Source: CAYQDR01 sp964416315 (GTDB lineage: Bacteria; Methylomirabilota; Methylomirabilia; Rokubacteriales; DASRDR01). Taken from it: DNA of 7,304 nt. Positions within the stretch are counted from its first letter, which is position 1, and every line of letters begins with the position of its first letter. A program made the position numbers and the translations under genes. Location of the stretch: the NCBI GenBank assembly GCA_964416315.1, contig CAYQDR010000174.1, forward strand, positions 1-7,304, in the 5' to 3' direction. Below the pieces are notes generated by a model. That model had not been told where the DNA came from. It searched no databases and saw only the letters and a program-made list of their open reading frames with translations. This document shows, piece after piece, positions 1 through 7,182 of the stretch.

Positions 1-2129
1 TCGTCGGCGACCCGGTGGCGGCGGTCGCCGCTCAAGACGAGGAGACGGCCGAGCGCGCCATGCACCTGGTCGAGGTGGAGTACGAGCCGCTCGAGCCGCT
101 GATGTCCATCGAGCACGCGCTCCGGGGCGGCACGCCGCGGATCCACGAGTACGGCGACGGCCACAACATCCACAAGCTCGTGTCGCTCGAGTTCGGCGAC
201 GTCGAGGAGGGCTTCCGGGAGGCGGACCTCGTCCGCGAGGACGTCTTCTTCTTCGAGGGGAACACGCACCTGCCGATGGAGCAGCACGCGGCGGCGGCCC
301 AGTGGAGCCCGGAGGGGAAGCTCACCCTCTGGTCCTCGACCCAGACCCCGCACTACGTCCACCGGGCGCTCGGGAAGGTCCTCGGGCTCCCGATGAGCCA
401 CATCCGGGTGATCGCGACCCCGAACGGCGGCGGCTTCGGCGGGAAGTCCGACCCCTTCCAGCACGAGATCGTGGTCGCGCGCCTGGCGCAGCTCACCCGC
501 CGGCCGGTGAAGACGACGCTCACGCGCGAGGAGGTCTTCTACACCCACCGCGGCCGCCACCCGGTCCTCATGTGGATCAAGACCGGCGTCCGGAAGGACG
601 GCGCCATCCTCGCCATCCACTTCCGCTCCTGGCTCGACGGCGGGGGGTACGGCTCCTACGGCGTCGCCTCGACGTTCTACACGGGCGCGCTCCAGACGGT
701 GACCTACACGGTCCCGCGCTACAAGTTCGAGGGGTGTCGGGTCTTCACGAACAAGCCCCCGTGCGGCCCCAAGCGCGGCCACGGGACCCCGCAGCCGCGG
801 TTCGCCCTCGAGGTCCACCTCGACAAGATCGCCGCCGACCTCGGCCTCGACCCCGCCGAGATGCGGCGACGGCACGCGGTGGGCGAGCACACGAAGACCG
901 TGAACCACCTCACCATCACGACCTCGGGGCTCCGCGAGTGCCTGGATCGGGTCGTCGCCGCCTCGGGGTGGCGGGAGAAGTTCCGGAAGCTGCCCCACGG
1001 CCGCGGGATCGGGCTCGCGGCCTCCTCCTACATCTCGGGCGCGGGCCTCCCGATCTACTGGAACGAGATGCCGCACTCCGGGGTCATCGTGAAGATCGAC
1101 CGGGGCGGCGGCGTCGCGGCCTTCTGCGGCTCGATCGACATCGGCCAGGGGTCGGACTCGGTCCTGGCGTACGTCGTCGCCGAGATCCTCGGGATCCGCC
1201 CCGAGGACATCCGGGTCGTGACGGCGGACACGGACCTCACGCCCGTGGACCTCGGCTCCTACTCCTCGCGCGTGACGCTCATGTCGGGCAACGCCGCGAA
1301 GGAGGCGGCGGAAAAGCTCCGCGGCCTCCTCCTCGACGCCGCGGCGAAGAAGCTCGAGGTCTCGCCGGCCGGGCTGGAGGCGCGCGACCGGCGGATCTTC
1401 GTCCGCGACGACCCGGCGAAGGGTCTCGCCTTCGACGAGGCGGCGCGGCTCGCCGAGGGGGCGTACGGGACGCTCGTCGCCGCGGGCTCGTACACGCCGC
1501 CGAAGCGGGCGGCCAAATTCAAGGGCGCGGGAGTCGGGCCGACGCCCGCCTACTCCTACACGGCCGCGGTCGTCGAGCTCGAGGTGGACCCGGAGACGGG
1601 CGAGATCCGGATCGACCGCATCTGGATCGCCCACGACGGGGGCACCGCGATCAACCCGCTCCTCGTGGAAGGCCAGGTCGAGGGGTCGGTCTACATGGGG
1701 CTCGGCGAGGCGCTCATGGAGGAGCAGGTCTTCCGCCACGGCCTCCACAAGATCCCTTCGATGCTCGAGTACAAGAGCCCGACGACGCTCGAGACCCCCG
1801 AGATCACGACGATCCTCGTCCAGACGCGCGACCCCGAGGGGCCGTTCGGGGCGAAAGAGGCGGGGCAGGGGCCGCTCCTCCCCGTCATCCCCGCGATCGC
1901 GAACGCCGTCTACGACGCGGTCGGCGTCCGCGTGGACGAGGTCCCGATCACGCCCGAGAAGATCCTGAAGGCCCTCGACGAGAAGGCGAAGGGGCGGCCG
2001 GGTCGCGTCGGGCCCGAGCGGCTCCCGACCGTACGCTTTCCGGAGCCGGTCCGCGTCCCGCCGCCGTGGGTAGACCCCGAGGGGCGGGCCTCGACGGCCG
2101 TGCATGGCCGGGAGAAACCCAGGCCATGA
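1..2129 (+). CDS. hcrA: 4-hydroxybenzoyl-CoA reductase, alpha (molybdopterin) subunit, 5' truncated
   Basis: This is the large catalytic subunit of a xanthine dehydrogenase-family molybdoenzyme. In 4-hydroxybenzoyl-CoA reductase it carries the Mo-pterin cofactor where the phenolic OH is reductively removed, giving benzoyl-CoA, in the cytoplasm. The frame is open from base 3 and already reads VGDPVAAVAA, a motif internal to this family, so the gene begins outside the window; the GTG at 15 is not a real start. About 708 codons are visible; the Thauera protein is about 769 residues from memory, so roughly 60 are missing. Visible landmarks are GGGFGGK (426-446), GPKRGHGTPQPRFALE (near 766-813), GQGSDSV (1143-1163) and the C-terminal GAKEAGQG (1848-1871), whose Glu at 1857-1859 matches the catalytic Glu of the family. 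A Pro-rich tail with PPPW follows. The stop overlaps the next start as ATGA. Family membership is certain. Substrate assignment rests mainly on the neighbouring beta subunit; another aryl-CoA or hydroxylase substrate is possible. Confidence 0.9.
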   Translation, partial: VGDPVAAVAAQDEETAERAMHLVEVEYEPLEPLMSIEHALRGGTPRIHEYGDGHNIHKLVSLEFGDVEEGFREADLVREDVFFFEGNTHLPMEQHAAAAQWSPEGKLTLWSSTQTPHYVHRALGKVLGLPMSHIRVIATPNGGGFGGKSDPFQHEIVVARLAQLTRRPVKTTLTREEVFYTHRGRHPVLMWIKTGVRKDGAILAIHFRSWLDGGGYGSYGVASTFYTGALQTVTYTVPRYKFEGCRVFTNKPPCGPKRGHGTPQPRFALEVHLDKIAADLGLDPAEMRRRHAVGEHTKTVNHLTITTSGLRECLDRVVAASGWREKFRKLPHGRGIGLAASSYISGAGLPIYWNEMPHSGVIVKIDRGGGVAAFCGSIDIGQGSDSVLAYVVAEILGIRPEDIRVVTADTDLTPVDLGSYSSRVTLMSGNAAKEAAEKLRGLLLDAAAKKLEVSPAGLEARDRRIFVRDDPAKGLAFDEAARLAEGAYGTLVAAGSYTPPKRAAKFKGAGVGPTPAYSYTAAVVELEVDPETGEIRIDRIWIAHDGGTAINPLLVEGQVEGSVYMGLGEALMEEQVFRHGLHKIPSMLEYKSPTTLETPEITTILVQTRDPEGPFGAKEAGQGPLLPVIPAIANAVYDAVGVRVDEVPITPEKILKALDEKAKGRPGRVGPERLPTVRFPEPVRVPPPWVDPEGRASTAVHGREKPRP
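2110..2114 (+). promoter_or_regulatory. Possible ribosome binding site of hcrB
   Basis: GGGAG lies 11 bases before the ATG at 2126. A weaker AGG at 2121-2123 lies 5 bases before a second in-frame ATG at 2129. The two ATGs are adjacent, so the start is uncertain by one codon. Both lie inside the end of hcrA, which suggests translational coupling. Confidence 0.4.
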
Positions 2130-3220
2130 TGCGGCTGCCGCCCTTCACCTACCTCGCGCCGCGGCGGATCGAGGAGGCCGTGCGGCTCCTCGCCGAGCAC
2201 GGGGCCGACGCCATGGTCGTCGCGGGTGGGACCGACCTCTACCCGAACATGAAGCGGCGGCAGTTCGAGCCGAAGGCGCTGGTCGGGCTCCGCGGGATCC
2301 GCGACCTCGCCGCCATCGCGGGAAGCGCGCGGGAGGGGATGCGGATCGGCGCCGGGGCGACGCTCACGCGCGTCGCCGCACACCCCGAGGTCGCGACGCA
2401 CTACCCGGCGCTCGCGCGCGCGGCGGGCGTGGTCTCGACCCCCCAGCTCCGCAACATGGGGACCCTCGGCGGGAACGTCTGCGTGGACACGCGCTGCAAC
2501 TACTACAACCAGTCCTACGAGTGGCGGAAGGCGATCGGCTTCTGCATGAAGAAGGACGGCGACATCTGCCTCGTGGCGCCCGGGAGCGCGCGCTGCTGGG
2601 CGGTGTCCTCGTCGGACACGGCGCCGGTCCTCTGGGCGCTCGGGGCCGAGGTGGCGCTGGTCGGCCCGACGGGCGAGCGGCGCATCCCGATCCGCGCGCT
2701 CTACCGGGACGACGGCATCCAGTACCTCCAGAAAGCCGCCGACGAGGTCCTGACGGAGATCCGCCTCCCGCCCGTGGACGGCTGGCGGGCGACCTACTGG
2801 AAGCTCCGCCGCCGCGGGGCGTTCGACTTCCCGGTCCTCGGCGTCGCCGTCGCGGTGCGCCTCGAGGGCGACGTCTGCCGCGACGCCCGGATCGTGCTCG
2901 GCGCCGTCGCCTCCACGCCCCGCGAGGCCCCCGAGGCCGCGCGGGCGCTCGTCGGCGAGCGGCTGACCCCCGAGGTCATCCAACGCGCGGCCGACGCGGC
3001 CGCAAGGCCGTCGAAGCCCCTCGACAACACCGACCTCGTCTACCACTACCGGAAGCGGATGACGCGTGTCTACGTCGCCCGGGCGCTCCGCGAGCTGGCC
3101 GGGCTCCCGATCGAGGGCGTCTCCCCGGCGGGCATGACCGGCCTTCCGGGCTCACTCTCCCCCTGGGGGGGAGAGGGCCGGGGTGAGGGCGCGTGTGGTG
3201 AGGGGGTGTGCCATGCCTGA
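2126..3220 (+). CDS. hcrB: 4-hydroxybenzoyl-CoA reductase, beta subunit (FAD and extra [4Fe-4S])
   Basis: This is the flavin subunit that passes electrons from a low-potential donor (ferredoxin in Thauera) towards the [2Fe-2S] gamma subunit and the Mo site. It has the CO-dehydrogenase flavoprotein fold, with FAD motifs AGGTDLYPN (residues 33-41) and TLGGN (113-117). A cysteine-rich insertion follows, with Cys124, Cys140, Cys148 and Cys157. Their 16/8/9 spacing equals that recalled for the [4Fe-4S] ligands of Thauera HcrB (122, 138, 146, 155). This insertion separates 4-HBCR from ordinary xanthine dehydrogenases, so the assignment is strong. The start is ATG at 2126, overlapping the hcrA stop by 4 bases; ATG 2129 is an alternative. 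The protein is 364 residues against about 324 in Thauera (from memory). Family-like sequence ends near residue 326 (ARALRELAG). Residues from about 342 to 364 translate a palindromic repeat and are probably an acquired tail. The 3' end overlaps the next gene by 8 bases. The gamma subunit is not in view. Confidence 0.93.
   Translation: MMRLPPFTYLAPRRIEEAVRLLAEHGADAMVVAGGTDLYPNMKRRQFEPKALVGLRGIRDLAAIAGSAREGMRIGAGATLTRVAAHPEVATHYPALARAAGVVSTPQLRNMGTLGGNVCVDTRCNYYNQSYEWRKAIGFCMKKDGDICLVAPGSARCWAVSSSDTAPVLWALGAEVALVGPTGERRIPIRALYRDDGIQYLQKAADEVLTEIRLPPVDGWRATYWKLRRRGAFDFPVLGVAVAVRLEGDVCRDARIVLGAVASTPREAPEAARALVGERLTPEVIQRAADAAARPSKPLDNTDLVYHYRKRMTRVYVARALRELAGLPIEGVSPAGMTGLPGSLSPWGGEGRGEGACGEGVCHA
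3151..3189. repeat. Palindromic GC-rich repeat inside the 3' end of hcrB
   Basis: CTCTCCCCC (3155-3163) and GGGGGAGAG (3167-3175) form a perfect 9-bp inverted repeat with a 3-base loop. The right side continues with GGCCGGGGTGAGGG to 3189. From memory this resembles the widespread intergenic repeat of the type CCCTCACCC-n-CCCTCTCCC and its complement seen in many GC-rich bacteria. Here the left half is incomplete and has diverged outside the 9-bp core. The element lies in the hcrB reading frame, encoding its last residues (GGEGRGEG), and ends just before the nitroreductase ribosome binding site. It may form an mRNA hairpin between the two genes. Confidence 0.7.
3201..3206 (+). promoter_or_regulatory. 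Ribosome binding site of the nitroreductase gene
   Basis: AGGGGG ends 6 bases before ATG 3213. This spacing decides the start in favour of ATG 3213 over the in-frame GTG at 3183, which lies inside the palindromic repeat and would add ten repeat-encoded residues. Confidence 0.6.
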
Positions 3221-3965
3221 GACCGCTCCGATCGTCCTGAACACCGTGGCGCGCTACGACGCGCTCATGGAGGTCGTGCGGGCGCGGATGACCAACCGGG
3301 CCTTCGCGCCCCACGAGGTCCCGCGCGAGCACGTCGAGATGATCCTGGAGGCCGCGCGCCACGCGCCCTCGGGCGCCAACGCCCAGCCCTGGCACTACAT
3401 CGTCGTCACGGACCCCGGGGTGAAGGAGTTCATCGGGAGCCTCTTCGTCGAGGAGCAGCAGCGCCGCGCCAAGCTCCGCATGGGCTTCCCCACGCCGAAC
3501 TACAACGGGGCGAAGACCGCGCCGGGGTTCATCGTCATCGTGGCCGACTTCCGCTTCGTCCGGGCGTTCCCCGTCCTGAACGACGACTCGGAGCTCGACC
3601 GGCTGTACAAGAAGAACGCCGAGCGCATCCTGCTCCAGAGCGTGGCGGCCTCGACCATGTCGGCCCACCTCGCGGCGGCGGCGCTCGGCTACGCGGTCTG
3701 GTGGATCACGTGCATCGGGCAGGAGGAGATCCAGAAGAAGGTCAAGCCGCTCCTCGGGGTGCCGGAGGCGCTCGAGATCATCGACATCATGTGCTTCGGC
3801 CCGCCGCTGAAGCCTTCGTACAAGCGCTGGAAGAAGTCGCTCCCCCAGATCATGAGCTGGGAGCGCTTCGACCCGGCCAACTTCATGACCGACGCGGAGG
3901 TCGACGCGTGGATCAAGAGCACGCGGCACAAGGTCATGTACCGCGACGAGTCCCGGGTGGACTGA
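3213..3965 (+). CDS. Nitroreductase-family FMN-dependent oxidoreductase, unknown substrate
   Basis: The 250-residue protein has the hallmarks of the nitroreductase flavoprotein fold: an N-terminal Arg-rich FMN-phosphate motif RARMTNRAF (residues 23-31), HAPSGANAQPWHYIVV (50-65) as the classic FMN loop, a hydrophobic helix around 150-165 (SAHLAAAALGYAVWW), a FGPP turn (195-198), and a C-terminal LPQIMSWERFD segment resembling the usual end of the family. No signal peptide or membrane segment is seen, so it is likely a cytoplasmic dimer using NAD(P)H. Members of this family reduce nitro groups, quinones, flavins or conjugated C=C bonds, and some cut or oxidise rings; the sequence alone does not choose. 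It sits between hcrB (8-bp overlap) and boxC (10-bp gap), so it is probably co-expressed with aromatic-CoA degradation. Possible roles are electron supply to HcrABC or BoxB, or handling of a dearomatised or dead-end CoA intermediate; these are inference. The family assignment is firm, the role is unknown. Confidence 0.88.
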   Translation: MPETAPIVLNTVARYDALMEVVRARMTNRAFAPHEVPREHVEMILEAARHAPSGANAQPWHYIVVTDPGVKEFIGSLFVEEQQRRAKLRMGFPTPNYNGAKTAPGFIVIVADFRFVRAFPVLNDDSELDRLYKKNAERILLQSVAASTMSAHLAAAALGYAVWWITCIGQEEIQKKVKPLLGVPEALEIIDIMCFGPPLKPSYKRWKKSLPQIMSWERFDPANFMTDAEVDAWIKSTRHKVMYRDESRVD

Positions 3966-3968
3966 GGG
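3964..3968 (+). promoter_or_regulatory. Ribosome binding site of boxC
   Basis: GAGGG overlaps the last two bases of the nitroreductase stop codon and lies 7 bases before ATG 3976. It supports that start and coupled translation. Confidence 0.55.
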
Positions 3969-3975
3969 TGATGCC

Positions 3976-5646
3976 ATGACCGAGGCCGGGAAGAGCCGGG
4001 TGGACTTCCGGACGGACCCGTCGCGCTACCGGCACTGGAAGCTCGCGATCGACGGCCGGGTCGCCACGCTCGGCATGGACGTCCAGGAGGACGGCGGCAT
4101 CATGCCCGGGTACGAGCTGAAGCTGAACTCCTACGACCTCGGCGTGGACATCGAGCTGGCCGACGCGGTCCAGCGGCTCCGCTTCGAGCACCCCGAGGTC
4201 GCCGCCGTCATCGTGACCTCGGCGAAGGAGCGGATCTTCTGCGCGGGCGCCAACATCCGGATGCTCGGCCAGTCCTCGCACGGCTGGAAGGTGAACTTCT
4301 GCAAGTTCACCAACGAGACCCGCAACGCGATCGAGGAGGCGACGGGCGAGTCCAAGCAGCTCTACCTCTGCGCCGTGAACGGCCCGTGCGCGGGCGGGGG
4401 CTACGAGCTGGCCCTCGCGACCGAGTGGATCATCATGGCGGACGACGGGAACACGTCGGTCGCGCTCCCCGAGGTCCCGCTCCTGGGCGTCCTCCCGGGG
4501 ACGGGAGGGCTCACGCGGCTCGTGGACAAGCGCCGCGTCCGCCGTGACCGCGCCGACTTCTTCTGCACCGTCGAGGAGGGGGTGAAGGGCCAGCGGGCCC
4601 TCGACTGGGGATTCGTGGACGAGCTGGTCCCGCGCTCGCGGCTCGGGGAGGCGGCGCGGCGCCGGGCGCTCGAGTTCGTGGCCCGCTCCGACCGGCCGGC
4701 GGACGCGCGCGGGGTGCGGCTCCTGCCGCTCGAGCGGACCGTCGAGGGGGACCGGCTCCGCTACGGCCGCGTCGAGTGCGCGATCGACCGGGGCCGCAGG
4801 CTGGCGGAGATCACGGTGCGCGGGCCGGACGGTCCACCCCCGGCCGACCTCGCCAGGATCCACGCCCTCGGCTGCGCCTTCTGGCCGCTCGCGCTCGCCC
4901 GCGAGCTGGACGACCTCGTCCTCCACCTCCGCACCAACGAGGAGGAGGTCGGCCTCTGGGTGATCCGAACCGCGGGCGACGCGGACGTGGTCGAGGCGTA
5001 CGACCGGCTGCTCGCCCGGCACCAGGGCGACTGGCTCGTCCGGGAGATCCGCCTCCTCTGGAAGCGGGTCCTCCGGCGCCTCGACGTCTCGTCGCGCTCG
5101 ATCTTCGCCCTGATCGAGCCGGGGTCGTGCTTCGCCGGGACGCTCCTCGAGCCGGCGCTGGCGGCCGACCGGTCGTACATGCTCGAGGGGTCGCGGGAGG
5201 GCGACGACCGGCCGCCCGCGACCGTGCGGGTCGGCGAGCCGAACTTCGGCGCCTATCCGATGCCGAACGGCCTCACGCGGCTCCAGAGCCGCTTCCTGGG
5301 CGAGCCCTTGCGGATCGACGAGCTGCGGGGGCAGATCGGCCAGGACCTGGACGCGGCGGCCGCGGGGAAGGTCGGCCTCGTGACCTTCACGCCCGACGAC
5401 ATCGACTGGGAGGACGAGGTCCGCCTCGCCATCGAGGAGCGCCTCGCGTTCTCGCCGGACGCGCTGACCGGGATGGAGGCGTCGCTGCGCTTCGCGGGCC
5501 CCGAGACCGCGGAGAGCAAGATCTTCGCGCGCCTGTCGGCCTGGCAGAACTGGATCTTCCAGCGCCCGAATGCGGTCGGCGACAAAGGGGCACTCCGCGT
5601 CTACGGGACGGGGCAGCGCGCCGAATTCGACCGGAGGAGAACCTGA
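3976..5646 (+). CDS. boxC: Benzoyl-CoA-dihydrodiol lyase (2,3-epoxybenzoyl-CoA dihydrolase)
   Basis: BoxC is the ring-opening enzyme of the aerobic benzoyl-CoA (box) pathway. It adds water to 2,3-epoxybenzoyl-CoA and cleaves the ring, giving 3,4-dehydroadipyl-CoA semialdehyde and formate. The 556-residue product matches the usual size of BoxC, about twice a normal crotonase. The N-terminal half is a crotonase domain: IFCAGANIRML (residues 87-97) and NGPCAGGGYELALATEW (135-151) form the expected oxyanion-hole regions, followed by LPEVPLLGVLPGTGG (164-178). The C-terminal half has a second degenerate crotonase-like stretch around SCFAGTLLEPALAADRSYML (384-403) and a conserved end with AWQNWIFQRPNAVG (522-535). 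The start is ATG 3976. The stop TGA shares its last base with the boxB ATG (TGATG). Long length, the BoxC-type tail and the adjacent boxB make this far more likely than a general enoyl-CoA hydratase. The partners BoxA and BoxD are not in view. Confidence 0.96.
   Translation: MTEAGKSRVDFRTDPSRYRHWKLAIDGRVATLGMDVQEDGGIMPGYELKLNSYDLGVDIELADAVQRLRFEHPEVAAVIVTSAKERIFCAGANIRMLGQSSHGWKVNFCKFTNETRNAIEEATGESKQLYLCAVNGPCAGGGYELALATEWIIMADDGNTSVALPEVPLLGVLPGTGGLTRLVDKRRVRRDRADFFCTVEEGVKGQRALDWGFVDELVPRSRLGEAARRRALEFVARSDRPADARGVRLLPLERTVEGDRLRYGRVECAIDRGRRLAEITVRGPDGPPPADLARIHALGCAFWPLALARELDDLVLHLRTNEEEVGLWVIRTAGDADVVEAYDRLLARHQGDWLVREIRLLWKRVLRRLDVSSRSIFALIEPGSCFAGTLLEPALAADRSYMLEGSREGDDRPPATVRVGEPNFGAYPMPNGLTRLQSRFLGEPLRIDELRGQIGQDLDAAAAGKVGLVTFTPDDIDWEDEVRLAIEERLAFSPDALTGMEASLRFAGPETAESKIFARLSAWQNWIFQRPNAVGDKGALRVYGTGQRAEFDRRRT
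5633..5639 (+). promoter_or_regulatory. Strong ribosome binding site of boxB
   Basis: GGAGGAG lies 6 bases before ATG 5646, inside the last codons of boxC. It is the best Shine-Dalgarno match in the window and fixes the boxB start. Confidence 0.75.
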
Positions 5647-7079
5647 TGGCCGGCGTCGACTACTTCGACCGCATCCCGAACAACGTGGGCCTCGCCGCCA
5701 ACCGGCGCCTCTTGCGAGCCCTCGAGGACTGGCAGCCCAGGTTCCTCGACTGGTGGCGCGAGATGGGGCCGGAGGGGTTCCAGGCCAAGGACGTCTACCT
5801 CCGGACGGCCGTGAGCGTGGACTCGAAGGGGTGGGCCCACTTCGACTACGTCAAGATGCCGGAGTACCGGTGGGGGATCTTCCTCGCCGAGCCGGAGCCC
5901 GGGCGGGTCGTCAACTTCGGCGCCTACAAGGGCAACCCGGCGTGGCAGGACGTGCCGGGGGAGTACCGCGGAGTGCTGCGCCGGCTGATCGTGACCCAGG
6001 GGGACACGGAGCCCGCCTCGGTCGAGCAGCAGCGGCACCTCGGGCGCACCTGTCCCTCGCTCTACGACCTCCGGAACCTCTTCCAGGTGAACGTCGAGGA
6101 GGGCCGGCACCTCTGGGCCATGGTCTACCTCCTCCACGCCCACTTCGGGCGGGACGGGCGGGAAGAGGCCGAGGCGCTCCTGCAGCGGCGCTCGGGCGAC
6201 CGGGACAAGCCGCGCATCCTCGGCGCCTTCAACGAGGAGACGCCGGACTGGCTCGCGTTCTTCATGTTCACGTACTTCACGGACCGCGACGGGAAGTACC
6301 AGCTCTGCAGCCTCGCCGAGAGCGGCTTCGACCCCCTGTCGCGGACCTGCCGGTTCATGCTGACCGAGGAGGCGCACCACATGTTCGTCGGCGAGACCGG
6401 CATCGGGCGGATCGTCGAGCGCACCTGTCAGCTGATGCGGGAGCACCGGACCGAGGACGTGCGGAAGTTCGGGGCGATCGACTTGCGGACCCTCCAGAAG
6501 TACCTCAACTTCCACTACTCGGTCTCCCTCGACCTGTTCGGCTCCGAGATCTCGACGAACGCCGCGAACTACTACACCTCCGGTCTCAAGGGGCGCTTCG
6601 AGGAGACCAAGCGGGACGACGACCACCTCCTGAAGGAGGCCACGCATGCCGTCGCGCTCCTCGAGGGCGACCGGGTCGTCACGCGCGAGGTGCCGGCGCT
6701 GACGTCCCTCAACGAGCGGCTGCGGGACGACTACATCGCCGACTGCCAGCGCGGCCTGGACCGGTGGAACCAGGTCATCCGGAAGCACGGGCTCGACGTC
6801 GAGCTCCGGCTGCCGCATCGCGGGTTCCATCGCGCGATCGGCTGCTTCGCGGAGGCGCGGATCTCGCCGGACGGCCGGGTCCTGACGGAGGCCGAGTGGG
6901 ACGCCAAGCGGGACGAGTGGCTGCCCAACGGGGAGGACGCCGCGTTCATCGCGAGCCTGATGCGGCCCGAGACCGAGCCGGGGAAGTTCGCCGGCTGGAT
7001 CGCCCCGCCGGCCCGCGGGATCAACGGCAAGCCGATCGACTTCGAGTACGTGCGGCTCGGGCCGCGCGAGGACGCCTGA
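5646..7079 (+). CDS. boxB: Benzoyl-CoA 2,3-epoxidase, diiron oxygenase subunit
   Basis: BoxB is the class I diiron oxygenase that, with the reductase BoxA and NADPH, inserts one oxygen atom of O2 into benzoyl-CoA to give 2,3-epoxybenzoyl-CoA. The product has 477 residues, close to about 473 for Azoarcus evansii BoxB (from memory). It starts MAGVDYFDRIPNNVGL. Candidate iron ligands are Glu122 (DTEP), Glu152 and His155 (EEGRH), Asp213 (FTDRDG), Glu242 and His245 (TEEAHH). All sit two residues after the positions I recall for the A. evansii enzyme (120, 150, 153, 211, 240, 243), so the dimetal site appears intact. Between them lie GAFNEETPDWLAFFMFTYF (193-211) and SGFDPLSRTCRFML (226-239), both typical of BoxB. 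ATG 5646 is set by its strong GGAGGAG site and the TGATG junction with boxC. It is the last gene visible in the operon; non-coding palindromic DNA follows. No frameshift or missing key residue is seen. Confidence 0.97.
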   Translation: MAGVDYFDRIPNNVGLAANRRLLRALEDWQPRFLDWWREMGPEGFQAKDVYLRTAVSVDSKGWAHFDYVKMPEYRWGIFLAEPEPGRVVNFGAYKGNPAWQDVPGEYRGVLRRLIVTQGDTEPASVEQQRHLGRTCPSLYDLRNLFQVNVEEGRHLWAMVYLLHAHFGRDGREEAEALLQRRSGDRDKPRILGAFNEETPDWLAFFMFTYFTDRDGKYQLCSLAESGFDPLSRTCRFMLTEEAHHMFVGETGIGRIVERTCQLMREHRTEDVRKFGAIDLRTLQKYLNFHYSVSLDLFGSEISTNAANYYTSGLKGRFEETKRDDDHLLKEATHAVALLEGDRVVTREVPALTSLNERLRDDYIADCQRGLDRWNQVIRKHGLDVELRLPHRGFHRAIGCFAEARISPDGRVLTEAEWDAKRDEWLPNGEDAAFIASLMRPETEPGKFAGWIAPPARGINGKPIDFEYVRLGPREDA

Positions 7080-7126
7080 GTTGGCCCGGGCCGATGCCCG
7101 TCGCCCCGCGTCGTCCTCCAGCTCGC

Positions 7127-7163
7127 CGGGACGCGCTCGGCCTGCGGCCTCGCGGGCGTCCCG
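7127..7163. repeat. Imperfect palindrome (stem-loop 1)
   Basis: CGGGACGC (7127-7134) pairs perfectly with GCGTCCCG (7156-7163). The 21 bases between contain a nested GGCC-TGC-GGCC hairpin (7139-7149). No T-run follows. Confidence 0.65.
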
Positions 7164-7177
7164 CCCCTCCGGTGGGG
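7164..7177. repeat. Short palindrome (stem-loop 2)
   Basis: CCCC (7164-7167) and GGGG (7174-7177) flank T-CCGG-T, where CCGG is itself self-complementary. It abuts stem-loop 1 directly. It could occur by chance in such GC-rich DNA, so it counts mainly as part of the series. Confidence 0.4.
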
Positions 7178-7182
7178 TCGTC

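Noticed and set aside
302..2125. In-frame upstream extension of hcrB by about 600 codons
   Set aside because: The extra sequence is low-complexity Arg/Pro/Gly translation of hcrA in another frame. Family homology begins at the ATG near 2126.
1910..3046. Long minus-strand open frame (378 codons) across hcrA and hcrB
   Set aside because: It lies opposite well-recognised genes, is rich in Arg/Pro/Gly/Asp with no known motif, and is the expected antisense shadow of GC-rich coding DNA.
3183..3212. GTG start for the nitroreductase at 3183
   Set aside because: It would add ten residues encoded by the palindromic repeat. ATG 3213 has a well-spaced AGGGGG and gives a normal N-terminus.
4776..5645. 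Upstream extension of boxB through boxC
   Set aside because: The translation is Arg/Pro-rich shadow sequence. The strong ribosome site at 5633-5639 and the BoxB-type N-terminus fix the start at 5646.
5601..6830. Minus-strand open frame of 409 codons opposite boxB
   Set aside because: It is a shadow of the boxB reading frame, with repetitive Val/Glu/Leu/Pro-rich composition and no recognisable domain.
7127..7163. Intrinsic terminator of the operon
   Set aside because: The stem is convincing but no T-rich tract follows on either side, so it is reported only as an inverted repeat.
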